In this document: one piece after another, positions 1 to 7,171 of the stretch
Position numbering within the stretch: position 1 is the first letter of the stretch
How the letters are laid out: every line of letters starts with the position of its first letter
NCBI GenBank assembly: GCA_030630095.1
Contig: DAOVNW010000021.1
Location: forward strand, 1-10,122
Source of the DNA: Candidatus Omnitrophota bacterium
Lineage (GTDB): Bacteria > Omnitrophota > Gorgyraeia > JAGLLT01
Length of the DNA stretch: 10,122 bases
Direction of reading: 5' to 3'
Notes under the pieces: generated by a model
Databases searched by the model: none
What the model was told of the DNA's origin: nothing
What the model saw: only the letters and a program-made list of their open reading frames with translations
Position numbers and translations under genes: made by a program

Positions 1-1
1 A

Positions 2-58
2 AAAAAATATTTAAAAAGCGTTGCTAATGAGCTGTATAAAAATTCGTCCGCTATCTAA
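2..58 (+). CDS. possible C-terminal end of an upstream protein (partial)
   Basis: One frame is open from the left edge and ends at TAA 56-58, giving 18 residues that read KKYLKSVANELYKNSSAI. The mix of charged and aliphatic residues looks like a C-terminal amphipathic helix, which is why I list it. A stretch this short could be open by chance, and no family can be assigned. If real, the upstream gene ends only 12 nt before the -35 box of the next promoter. Confidence 0.35.
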   Translation, partial: KKYLKSVANELYKNSSAI

Positions 59-69
59 AAAGAAGTTGT

Positions 70-98
70 TTGCATTTGCGAGAGCGGTAAGGTATAAT
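70..98 (+). promoter_or_regulatory. sigma70-type promoter for the kinase-STAS-mla gene run
   Basis: A -35-like TTGCAT (70-75) lies 17 nt from a perfect TATAAT (93-98). Transcription would start near 105, about 23 nt before the first ATG. A Shine-Dalgarno-like AAAGGGA (114-120) stands 7 nt before that ATG. It is the only good promoter seen before 5204, so it may drive all six genes. The -35 box matches consensus in only part of its positions. Confidence 0.6.
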
Positions 99-127
99 TA
101 TTTTTTAATAGATAAAGGGACATCGTA

Positions 128-541
128 ATGGCTATCGATAAATTAATAGTAATCCCAAGTGATTTAAACTTTATTAAAAAAGTAAGCGAAGAGGTGCTCG
201 GGTCGCTTCAACCCTTCAAGCTTGGCGCCTATGAATTATTGGATATACGGCTTTGCCTGGAGGAGGCGTTGATAAACGCTATAAAGTATGGAAATAAGTT
301 TGATAATGATTTAAAGGTAAAGGTAAAATACTCTGTTGAAAATAATATATTAAAGCTTATAATAGAAGATGAAGGTGAAGGCTTTGATTTCAATGGCCTG
401 CCCGATCCAACGCTTGAGGAGAACCTGCAGGAGTTAAAGGGCAGGGGAGTTTTCTTAATTAAACGCCTGATGGATGAGGTATACTTTAATGAGAAGGGCA
501 ACCGGATTACAATGTTAAAAAATATTACGGGGAGGGAGTAA
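128..541 (+). CDS. RsbW/SpoIIAB-like serine-protein kinase (HATPase_c, anti-sigma-factor type)
   Basis: This 137-residue cytoplasmic protein has the GHKL/Bergerat ATP-binding fold and the usual length of RsbW/SpoIIAB kinases. Visible motifs are the N box, CLEEALINAIKYGN (43-56), with E46 as the likely general base and N50 as the likely Mg ligand. The G1 box is EDEGEGFD (80-87) and the G2 box is GRGVFLIKRLMD (105-116). Family members phosphorylate a serine of a STAS partner and, when free, bind a target, classically a sigma factor. The STAS partner is the next gene, 1 nt downstream. No sigma factor gene is near, so the target may be something else, such as the Mla transporter encoded next. The ATG at 128 has a good Shine-Dalgarno sequence. 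The kinase family is clear; the target is inference. Confidence 0.9.
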   Translation: MAIDKLIVIPSDLNFIKKVSEEVLGSLQPFKLGAYELLDIRLCLEEALINAIKYGNKFDNDLKVKVKYSVENNILKLIIEDEGEGFDFNGLPDPTLEENLQELKGRGVFLIKRLMDEVYFNEKGNRITMLKNITGRE

Positions 542-542
542 G

Positions 543-875
543 GTGGAAATAAAAATAGAAAGCAAAGACGATATTAGTATCTGCCGGGTAAGCGGTGAAA
601 TTACATTTTCAACATCGCCTGACTTAAGAAAACGGCTTATTGAATTAACCGACAAGCATATAAAAAAGATAGTTATAGATATGAAAAATTTAACTTATAT
701 TGACAGCTCGGGTATGGCAACGGTGGTTGAAATTTTGCAAAAGATAAAGGCGATAGACGGCGAACTAAAGTTGGCAAATGTACCTGATAAGATAAAAGAT
801 ATTTTAGAAATGGTCCGCCTGAAAGACATTTTTGATATTCAGGAGTCTGAAGAAGCAGCGCTTGCTTCCTTTTAA
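543..875 (+). CDS. STAS-domain anti-sigma-factor antagonist / MlaB-like regulator
   Basis: This 110-residue protein is a single STAS domain (SpoIIAA/RsbV type). The diagnostic loop is YIDSSGMATVVE (52-63). In this family the serine at the position of S55/S56 is phosphorylated by the cognate kinase, here presumably the product of the preceding gene, and dephosphorylated by a SpoIIE-type PP2C, presumably the one encoded at 3282-5204. The GTG start at 543 follows the kinase stop by one base. A purine-rich GGGGAGGGAG lies inside the end of the kinase gene, so translation is probably coupled. It is followed directly by mlaE, mlaF and mlaD homologues, the place where many bacteria carry MlaB, a STAS protein that binds the MlaF ATPase. 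Unlike E. coli MlaB, which has a threonine there, this one keeps a typical phosphorylatable DSSG. It could serve a sigma switch, the transporter, or both. Confidence 0.9.
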   Translation: MEIKIESKDDISICRVSGEITFSTSPDLRKRLIELTDKHIKKIVIDMKNLTYIDSSGMATVVEILQKIKAIDGELKLANVPDKIKDILEMVRLKDIFDIQESEEAALASF

Positions 876-881
876 AAATAT

Positions 882-1700
882 ATGAAAGACTTAAATTCTA
901 TGTCTAAAAATCCTATCAATGCCGCGGGAAGAGCGGCAAATAACTTCTCGTTTTTTATTTGGGATATAGTCAGCCTTTTTTTTCAGGTTCTGCATTGGCT
1001 TTTTATAGGCCCCTTTAAGGGTAAGGCCGCTAAGCGCGACGGCATATTTGAGCAGATGGTTTTTGTGGGCGTGCGGTCAATTATTATCGTGTCTTTTATT
1101 TCATTATTCATCGGAATTGTTTTGGCTATGCAGAGCGCCTATCAGCTTGAACAGATGGGAGCTGTTATTTTTGTTACCGGCTTAGTCGCCGTTTCGGTGA
1201 CCAGAGAACTGGGCCCGGTAATGACCGCCTTGGTGGTTGCCGGAAGAGTGGGCGCGGCAATAACCGCGCAATTAGGAAGCATGAAAGTAACCGAGCAGAT
1301 TGAATCCTTAGAGACTATGGCTCTTAATCCGGTAAGATTCCTGGTAGTACCCAGGTTTCTGGCTTTATTGATTATGCTTCCGGCTTTAACGGTTATCGCG
1401 GACTTAAGCGGAATATTCGGCGGTTTTATAATCGGTACCTTAAATCTTAATATTGACCCCCATCTCTATCTTGATTTAACGAAGGAGTTTTTAGAGTGGA
1501 AGGACATTTATACGGGGTTGTTAAAAAGTGCCGTCTTTGGCGTGATAATATGCATAATCGGTTGCTATAATGGACTTAACACTAAAGGGGGAGCGGAGGG
1601 CGTGGGTAAAGCTACTACCGAGAGCGTGGTTACCTCTTTCGTGCTTATTATTTTAGCCGACGCTATACTTACGGCAATATTCTATTTCGCCAAGGTTTAA
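882..1700 (+). CDS. mlaE: MlaE-family lipid ABC transporter permease
   Basis: This is the integral inner-membrane permease of the MCE/Mla lipid transporter, 272 residues, close to the family norm of about 260. Hydrophobic segments lie near 22-45, 60-84, 93-107, 151-174, 176-187 and 214-230, with a last one at 249-270. Family signatures are TRELGPVMTALVVAGR (107-122), AQLGSMKVTEQIESLE (129-144) and GLNTKGGAEGVGKATTES (231-248), the last part of the conserved C-terminal block. It should pair with the MlaF ATPase and the MlaD ring encoded next. The ATG at 882 is 6 nt after the STAS stop and lacks a clear Shine-Dalgarno sequence. Coupling to the upstream gene is therefore likely; a second ATG at 900 (M7) is no better supported. 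Confidence 0.95.
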   Translation: MKDLNSMSKNPINAAGRAANNFSFFIWDIVSLFFQVLHWLFIGPFKGKAAKRDGIFEQMVFVGVRSIIIVSFISLFIGIVLAMQSAYQLEQMGAVIFVTGLVAVSVTRELGPVMTALVVAGRVGAAITAQLGSMKVTEQIESLETMALNPVRFLVVPRFLALLIMLPALTVIADLSGIFGGFIIGTLNLNIDPHLYLDLTKEFLEWKDIYTGLLKSAVFGVIICIIGCYNGLNTKGGAEGVGKATTESVVTSFVLIILADAILTAIFYFAKV

Positions 1701-1752
1701 ATGAATATACTTACCCGGCATTAATATTTGTAAACGGGGCTAAAAGGAACTA

Positions 1753-2571
1753 ATGTTTAAAAAAGCAAAAGTTGATAGTGAGCCGGTAATTGAAGTTAGG
1801 AATTTAGTTAAAAATTTCGGCGGCCGCCGCGTATTAAACGGTGTTAATTTAAAGATATACAAAGGTGAGGTAATGGTTATTATGGGCGGTTCCGGCTGCG
1901 GTAAGAGCACACTCCTTCGGCATATAATAGGCATATTAAAACCGGATTCCGGGCAGGTGCTGATTGAAGGCAAGGATATTAATTCCCTGAAGGCCCGCGA
2001 ACTTGATAAAATCCGGCTTAAAATAGGTATGCTTTTCCAGTCGGGCGGCCTCCTTGATTATATGACTATCAAGGAGAATATAGCCTTGCCGCTGACAGAG
2101 CATACTAATCTTGATAAAAACGTTATTGACATTATTGTCAACCTCAAATTAAGCATGGTTAATATGAGAGGCATGGGTCACCTTCTGCCTAGTGAGATTT
2201 CGGGGGGTATGAAAAAAAGAGCCGGTTTGGCAAGGGCTATCGCGCACGATCCGTCTTACGTATTTTACGATGAACCGACAGCGGGGTTAGATCCTGTGGT
2301 AGCTGGTGTAATTGATAAGATGATTCTTGATTTTTCTAAGAAGTTATCCGTTACTTCTGTAGTGGTTACTCATGAAATGCAGAGTGTTTTTAGAATTGCT
2401 TCAAGAATCGCTATGCTGCATATGGGTGAGATTGTAGAGGTGGGAACACCCAGGCAGATAAAGGCTTCAAAAAGCAAGCTGGTCCAGCAGTTTATTACGG
2501 GAAGCCCTGATGGGCCTATTTCTTTTTCACAGCTGGGTGATGATTATCTGACTGAGTTGACAAAAAAATAA
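1753..2571 (+). CDS. mlaF: MlaF-family ABC transporter ATPase
   Basis: This 272-residue cytoplasmic ATPase powers the MlaE permease. All nucleotide-binding elements are intact: Walker A GGSGCGKST (45-53, K51), Q-loop Q96 in LFQSGGL, signature ISGGMKKR (149-156), Walker B VFYDEP with D173 and E174, D-loop GLD (178-180) and H-loop H207. The signature SGGMKKRAGLARA is typical of the MlaF/Ttg2A subfamily and differs from the usual SGGQ. The C-terminal extension from about residue 245 (VQQFITGSPDGPI) is also typical of MlaF, where this region contributes to dimer and MlaB contacts. The ATG at 1753 has AAAGGAAC just upstream. A 52-nt spacer separates it from mlaE, with no convincing promoter or terminator in it. 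Confidence 0.95.
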   Translation: MFKKAKVDSEPVIEVRNLVKNFGGRRVLNGVNLKIYKGEVMVIMGGSGCGKSTLLRHIIGILKPDSGQVLIEGKDINSLKARELDKIRLKIGMLFQSGGLLDYMTIKENIALPLTEHTNLDKNVIDIIVNLKLSMVNMRGMGHLLPSEISGGMKKRAGLARAIAHDPSYVFYDEPTAGLDPVVAGVIDKMILDFSKKLSVTSVVVTHEMQSVFRIASRIAMLHMGEIVEVGTPRQIKASKSKLVQQFITGSPDGPISFSQLGDDYLTELTKK

Positions 2572-2583
2572 AGGGAGAAGGTT

Positions 2584-3240
2584 ATGCCTAAAGTAACGAA
2601 TGAATTTAAGACGGGCATTATGCTCATTGTCGTCCTGGCTATTATGTTGTATTTTGTGTACGCCACCATAGGCTTGAATGTTTCGAAGGATGGCTATGAG
2701 CTTAACGTAGAGTTTAATTTTATCAGCGGCCTCAGGCCGCATGCTCCTGTGCGGCTCTGCGGCGCTAAAGTCGGCCACGTGGAGGATATTAAAGTTATCT
2801 GCGATGAGGATGATACTCACGTAGAGGTTGTTCTGTGGATAAAAGATGATGCTAAGATACGGGAAGATTCAAAGTTTTATATTTCTACTTTAGGCCTGAT
2901 GGGTGAAAAATACGTTGAGATAACCTCCGGAGGCAGCGGGGTTTGCTTTCTTGAGCCGGGGTGCGTAAGCCAGGGCAAAGAACCTTTTAAAATGGAAGAT
3001 TTAATGGAAAAGGCGGAAGTAATGGCCGATAAGCTGGAAGAAGCGCTCATTTCAGTTAAAAAGCTCTCGGATCACGCGGATGATCTGGTTACCAGTAAAG
3101 AGATAGATAAAACCTTGAAAAACATAGAAGCAACCTCGGAAAATTTCAAAGAGTTTAGCGATGATATAAAGAAGCATCCATGGAAACTGCTTTTTAAAGG
3201 TGACGAAGAAGAAAAAGACTCGTCCCGGAAAAGAAAATAA
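2584..3240 (+). CDS. mlaD: MlaD-like MCE-domain lipid-transport protein
   Basis: This 218-residue protein has an N-terminal membrane anchor (about 11-29), one MCE domain (about 38-116) and a long polar helical tail (about 140-197) that looks coiled-coil prone. MCE signatures are FISGLRPHAPVRLCGAKVGHV (47-66, interrupted here by naming only) and the closing GLMGEKYVEI (104-113). MlaD proteins form periplasmic hexameric rings on MlaFE and carry phospholipid across the periplasm. The tail ends with HPWKLLF (198-204), a motif often seen at this place in MlaD homologues, then a highly charged end. Two cysteines (C121, C127) flank the loop after the MCE domain. No MlaC or MlaA gene is seen in the window. 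The ATG at 2584 follows GGGAGAAGG, 12 nt after mlaF. Confidence 0.92.
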   Translation: MPKVTNEFKTGIMLIVVLAIMLYFVYATIGLNVSKDGYELNVEFNFISGLRPHAPVRLCGAKVGHVEDIKVICDEDDTHVEVVLWIKDDAKIREDSKFYISTLGLMGEKYVEITSGGSGVCFLEPGCVSQGKEPFKMEDLMEKAEVMADKLEEALISVKKLSDHADDLVTSKEIDKTLKNIEATSENFKEFSDDIKKHPWKLLFKGDEEEKDSSRKRK

Positions 3241-3281
3241 TTACTCACACTAATCGTTACCGAATAGCCCGCTAAAACCTT

Positions 3282-5204
3282 ATGCTTAAGCAAAACGATA
3301 AAATTATTAGATACGCGGCTGTATGTTTGTGTGCAGCCGTAGTTTTGCTTTGCGGTTATTTTAGGGTTTTTGAAACTTTTGAACTTCAAACCCTTGATTT
3401 AAGATTTAAGGCCCGCCCCCTTCAGAAAACTAATCCCGATATTGTTGTGATAGAGATTGCCGAAGATACCCTTGAGGCAATAGGCCGTTGGCCATTTGAC
3501 AGGATATATCATGGCTATCTTATTGAGGCTTTGCGGGAGGCTGGCGCGAAGCAGATAGTTTTTGATGTGGTTTTTAGTGAAGAGAGTAAGTCTGATAGTT
3601 TATTGCTTGAGGTTGTTAAGCAAGGTAAGGAAATTTACCTTCCATACGTTTTTTGCCTGAACCGTAAAAAAAAGGGTGAAATTACGGCGGAGTATCTGCA
3701 AGATCCTATAATAAGCGGCCTTAAAGAGGCAAGCGCCTCCCACGGCCATATCAATTTTGTTCCGGATATTGACGGAAAAAACAGAAAAATACCACTCTAC
3801 GTTAAATCTGACGGACAATATTATCCCCACCTGGCCTTTAGCGCGGCCCTTGATTATTTAAACATAAAAAAGGAGGATATTGTATTTGAGCCGGGAAGAT
3901 ACGTAAAGCTGGGCAATTTGGTTAAGATTCCGCTTAATGAAAGAAATGAACTTATCGTTAATTATGCCGGTACCTGGGAAAAGACCTTTAAGCACTACTC
4001 CTTTGCTGACGTAATCAAGTCATACGCGTTAAGCGCTAAAAATGAAGACGGGGAGGTGCCGCCAATTTGCCTGTCGGACTTTAAAGGCAAGACCTGCTTT
4101 GTGGCATTGACTGCCGCCGGCCTTCATGATTTACAGCCGGTTCCTTTAGCCGAAAGGTATCCGGGCATAGGTGTTCATCTTAATGTTTTCAACTCTATTG
4201 TCTCGGGTAAATTTTTAGTACGGGCGGGTAGATTAACAAATCTGTTTATACTTATCCTCTGGGCGGGAGCGGTACTTCTATTATCACGGACAACAATCTA
4301 TAGAGGGCTTGTCTATAATGGTATAGCTATCTTGTTTTTTATTACAGCGTCCTTCGGCCTTTTTATTTTTTGCGGTGTCTGGATAGACATTTTTTATCCT
4401 GTTTTAGTTGGTATCTTTCTGTATTTAGCTTTAATATTGTACCATCTGATTGTTGAAAAGCACAGGAGCGAGCTTCTTGAGAAGGAGCTGAGTGTAGCCC
4501 GCCGCATACAGGAAAGCTTCCTGCCGCAGGAGCCCTTAAAAAAAGAGGGGTTTGAGGTAGCTTCTTCAATGGATGCCGCCCGTCAGGTTGGAGGAGACCT
4601 TTATCAGTTTGTTGATTTAGGTAATAATAAGTTCGCGATTATGATTGCCGATGTATCCGGCAAGGGTATTCCCGCCGCCCTGTTTATGGTCAGAATAGTA
4701 ACTGAATTCAGAAGCTGGGCTAAGCAGTTTACAGAACCTCAAAAGGTTCTTAGTAGACTAAATGAAGAGCTCGCGGCCGGAGCAAGGACAGGGCTTTTTG
4801 TAACCGTTTCTTATTCGATAATTGATGACTTAAGCAAAAAAGTGCGCCTCGCGGACGGGGGGCACCTCCCTCTTATGCTCTATGAAAAAAAGACAGACAC
4901 GGTAAAAGAGGAAAGGCCTGCCAAAGGGATGCCTTTGGGCCTTATGCCGGGTGTTGAATTTGACGAAAAAGACTTTACTTTATCCGGGGGTGATGTTTTG
5001 GTCTACTATACTGACGGTGTAACAGAGGCCAGAAGCGTGAAGTCGGAAGAGTTTGGATTTGAACTCCTTAAAGAAATTATAAAAAGAGAGCACAATAAAA
5101 GCGCCCAGGGTATTTTAAACGCTATAAAGGATGAGATAAGGCGCTTTTCGGCAAAGGCTCCTCAGCATGATGATATTACTATCATTGTTTTAAAAGTTAT
5201 ATAG
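3282..5204 (+). CDS. CHASE2-domain sensor with cytoplasmic SpoIIE/RsbU-type PP2C phosphatase
   Basis: This 640-residue membrane protein has a first transmembrane helix (about 11-27), then an extracytoplasmic CHASE2 sensor (about 30-315; landmarks DLRFKARP, GRWPFDR, PGIGVHLN). Three more membrane helices follow (about 318-336, 346-367, 372-392). A short coiled coil comes next (393-412), then a SpoIIE/PPM Ser phosphatase domain. Phosphatase motifs are RQVGGDLYQF with D439, ADVSGKGIPAAL with D457, YTDGVTEA with D578 and QHDDITIIVL with D630/D631, so the metal site looks intact. The segment that usually reads NAGH is ADGGH (524-528) here. The linker ELSVARRIQESFLPQ is the helix that transmits the signal in RsbU-like enzymes. 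The likely substrate is the phosphorylated STAS protein encoded upstream. The ATG at 3282 has a weak Shine-Dalgarno sequence, 41 nt after mlaD. Confidence 0.93.
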   Translation: MLKQNDKIIRYAAVCLCAAVVLLCGYFRVFETFELQTLDLRFKARPLQKTNPDIVVIEIAEDTLEAIGRWPFDRIYHGYLIEALREAGAKQIVFDVVFSEESKSDSLLLEVVKQGKEIYLPYVFCLNRKKKGEITAEYLQDPIISGLKEASASHGHINFVPDIDGKNRKIPLYVKSDGQYYPHLAFSAALDYLNIKKEDIVFEPGRYVKLGNLVKIPLNERNELIVNYAGTWEKTFKHYSFADVIKSYALSAKNEDGEVPPICLSDFKGKTCFVALTAAGLHDLQPVPLAERYPGIGVHLNVFNSIVSGKFLVRAGRLTNLFILILWAGAVLLLSRTTIYRGLVYNGIAILFFITASFGLFIFCGVWIDIFYPVLVGIFLYLALILYHLIVEKHRSELLEKELSVARRIQESFLPQEPLKKEGFEVASSMDAARQVGGDLYQFVDLGNNKFAIMIADVSGKGIPAALFMVRIVTEFRSWAKQFTEPQKVLSRLNEELAAGARTGLFVTVSYSIIDDLSKKVRLADGGHLPLMLYEKKTDTVKEERPAKGMPLGLMPGVEFDEKDFTLSGGDVLVYYTDGVTEARSVKSEEFGFELLKEIIKREHNKSAQGILNAIKDEIRRFSAKAPQHDDITIIVLKVI

Positions 5205-5231
5205 TATTAAAGGCCCGTTTTTTAAAATCCT

Positions 5232-5260
5232 TTGACAGGCGGTTAATTAAGAGGTAAAAT
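5232..5260 (+). promoter_or_regulatory. near-consensus sigma70 promoter
   Basis: A perfect TTGACA (5232-5237) is followed after 17 nt by TAAAAT (5255-5260). The predicted start of transcription, near 5267, leaves a leader of only about 13 nt before ATG 5280. It sits right after the phosphatase gene and marks a new transcription unit for the next three genes. Confidence 0.75.
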
Positions 5261-5279
5261 AATTATTAAAAGAATATTG

Positions 5280-5774
5280 ATGGAAATAAAGAAGCTGAAG
5301 AATCTTTTTTACGATTTAACCGCTCATTTGGCGGTTACGGGTGTGATGAGCGCGCTTTTATTTTTTTATACAGCGGATACCCGTCTTATTTTATTATGCG
5401 TCTTAGGCGGCATCTTAATTGACATAGATCATCTGTTTGATTATTTTTTGTGTTTTGGAATTAGATTTAATCTGAAGAAGTTTTTATGCGGCGAATTTGT
5501 AAAGTCGGGGCGGGTTTATCTCTTTTTTCACTCATGGGAACTTCTGCCCTTGATTCTAATCTGCGGTTTATATTTTAATTTAAATTGGGAGGCCGCGGCC
5601 TTAAGTTTAGGAATGTTGGGGCATTTAATTATTGACAGCTCTTTTCAGAAGACCATCAAGCCGTACTTTTTATCATATCGAGCTTGGCATAGATTTAAAG
5701 CCGATGAAATTTTACCCTGTATGAAAAACAAGAAACGTCTATTAAAAAATGGAGATGATGGCGGATGCCGGTAA
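5280..5774 (+). CDS. small polytopic membrane protein with DIDH/HS/GH metal-site-like motifs (YdjM/DUF457-like)
   Basis: This 164-residue protein has hydrophobic segments at about 15-31, 34-49, 86-100 and 105-119. Conserved-looking polar residues lie at the membrane edges: H16, the DIDH group (D48, D50, H51), D54, HSWE (H84, E87), and GHLIID (H115, D119). This pattern resembles the YdjM-type membrane-bound metal-dependent hydrolases, but the similarity is judged by motif only and no substrate is known. ATG 5280 is preferred to an in-frame TTG three bases upstream. Neither has a strong Shine-Dalgarno sequence, and the leader from the promoter is very short. The 3' end overlaps the next gene by 10 nt, indicating co-expression with it. 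Confidence 0.75.
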   Translation: MEIKKLKNLFYDLTAHLAVTGVMSALLFFYTADTRLILLCVLGGILIDIDHLFDYFLCFGIRFNLKKFLCGEFVKSGRVYLFFHSWELLPLILICGLYFNLNWEAAALSLGMLGHLIIDSSFQKTIKPYFLSYRAWHRFKADEILPCMKNKKRLLKNGDDGGCR

Positions 5775-7171
5775 AAATTAAGTTTTGCGGAGGTGTAAGA
5801 ACTGTTACGGGCTCGATGCATTTGCTGGAGACAAGTAAGAGTAAAGTTTTAATTGACTGCGGTCTTTTTCAGGGCCGCCGCGATGACTATTACAGAATAA
5901 ACAGTACCTTTACTTTTAACCCATCTGAGATAGACGCTCTCCTTGTTTCGCATGCCCACATTGATCACTGCGGCAATATTCCTAACTTGGTTAAACAGGG
6001 TTTTAATAAAAAAATCTACGCGACTGAGGCAACGGCCGACCTGTGTAACATTATGCTTCTGGATTCGGCTCACATTCAGGAAGAAAATATTAAGTACGTC
6101 AATAAAATAAACAGAAGAATGCGCCGGCCTTTAAGGAAGCCCCTTTATACTAATGAGGATGCCGAGAAGGCCATAACTTTTTTTGCCGGCAGGCATTATA
6201 ATAAAAAGTTTCGTGTTACTTCTGATATATCCTGTACTTTTATTGATGCCGGCCACATATTGGGTTCCGCCATAATGCTTATCAGTGTTAAAGGGGAGGG
6301 GGGCGATGCCCTGACAATCGCCTACGCGGTTGATCTTGGAAGAAATAATATGCCCATTTTAAAGGATCCTGTTCTCTTGCCGGAAGGAGCTGTTGACTAC
6401 CTCATTCTTGAAAGTACTTACGGGGGCCGCCTGCACGGTGATATAGAAAATGCTGAAGCGGAATTAGCCTTTTATATCAACAAGGCGGTGAAGCAGGGGG
6501 GTAAAATTATCATACCGTCCTTTGCTTTGGGGAGATCGCAGGAGATTATTTATTATCTTAGTGAGCTTATGAAGGGCAAAAAAATACCGGCTCTTCCTGT
6601 CTACATCGATAGTCCGATGGCCATAAACGTAACAAAGGTATTTAGAAATCATGTTGAGTGCTTTGATGAAGAGTCGAAGTTGATGGCCTATCATGATGAG
6701 AGCCCCTTTGCCATTGATAATCTTCACTTTACAAGCAGTGTTGGAGAATCTAAAAAAATTAATGAGAGCAGGGAGCCTATGATTATAATTTCGGCTTCCG
6801 GTATGTGTGAAGCGGGAAGGATTTTACATCATTTAAAAAATAATATAGAGAATAAAAATACTATTATAATTGTGGTTGGTTATATGGCTCAAAATACTCT
6901 CGGCAGAAGACTGGTTGAAAGGCGCAAGAAGGTAAGAATCTTCGGGCAGGAGTATAAATTAAATGCCGAGGTAGAGGTGATAAACGCCTTCAGCGCCCAC
7001 GCTGACAAAAATGAACTCTTAACCTATGTCAGGAAAAGTGACAGGTTGTTAAAAAATATATTTGTAGTTCATGGTGAAGAAGAACAGTCGCTAAATTTGG
7101 TGTCGTCATTAAAGAGAAGAGGCTATAACGCCTATCTGCCGCGGATTGAAGAGGAGGTTGAACTTGTATGA
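5765..7171 (+). CDS. MBL-fold/beta-CASP RNA nuclease-like metallo-hydrolase (Ysh1/CPSF73-type)
   Basis: This 468-residue cytoplasmic protein has the full length of bacterial MBL-beta-CASP-RMMBL proteins. Metallo-beta-lactamase motifs are HAHIDH (63-68), DAGHILGSA with H164, and VDLGR with D190. Beta-CASP features are ESTYGGR (216-222), the SPMA stretch near 283, SASGMCEAGR (343-352) followed by H355/H356, and GYMAQNTLGRRL (372-383). The C-terminal RMMBL part has AFSAHAD with H412 and VVHGEEE with H436. Together these supply the di-zinc ligands and RNA-binding parts of enzymes acting as endo- or 5'-exoribonucleases. The residue before D190, commonly Gly, is Val here, which may not matter. The ATG at 5765 has GGAG 10 nt upstream and overlaps the preceding gene, so the two are probably co-translated. 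RNA cleavage is inferred from family. Confidence 0.92.
   Translation: MPVKIKFCGGVRTVTGSMHLLETSKSKVLIDCGLFQGRRDDYYRINSTFTFNPSEIDALLVSHAHIDHCGNIPNLVKQGFNKKIYATEATADLCNIMLLDSAHIQEENIKYVNKINRRMRRPLRKPLYTNEDAEKAITFFAGRHYNKKFRVTSDISCTFIDAGHILGSAIMLISVKGEGGDALTIAYAVDLGRNNMPILKDPVLLPEGAVDYLILESTYGGRLHGDIENAEAELAFYINKAVKQGGKIIIPSFALGRSQEIIYYLSELMKGKKIPALPVYIDSPMAINVTKVFRNHVECFDEESKLMAYHDESPFAIDNLHFTSSVGESKKINESREPMIIISASGMCEAGRILHHLKNNIENKNTIIIVVGYMAQNTLGRRLVERRKKVRIFGQEYKLNAEVEVINAFSAHADKNELLTYVRKSDRLLKNIFVVHGEEEQSLNLVSSLKRRGYNAYLPRIEEEVELV

Noticed and set aside
229..501. Minus-strand open frame within the kinase gene, and similar ones at 1740-1973, 2527-2820, 3072-3389, 3600-3830, 4363-4569, 5849-6073 and 6464-6727
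   Set aside because: Each lies opposite a well-supported gene, has low-complexity or unfamily-like translation and no clear start signals. They are shadows of the real genes.
1701..1752. Internal promoter between mlaE and mlaF
   Set aside because: There is a TATACT-like box but no -35 match at the right distance. The spacer looks like simple intergenic DNA.
5209..5233. Possible terminator after the CHASE2-SpoIIE gene
   Set aside because: There is a run of six T after GGCCCG, but only a weak AAAGG/CCTTT pairing is possible and it encloses the T-run, so no proper hairpin-plus-tract is formed.
5277..5279. TTG start for the small membrane protein
   Set aside because: An ATG directly follows in frame, and TTG offers no better ribosome site.
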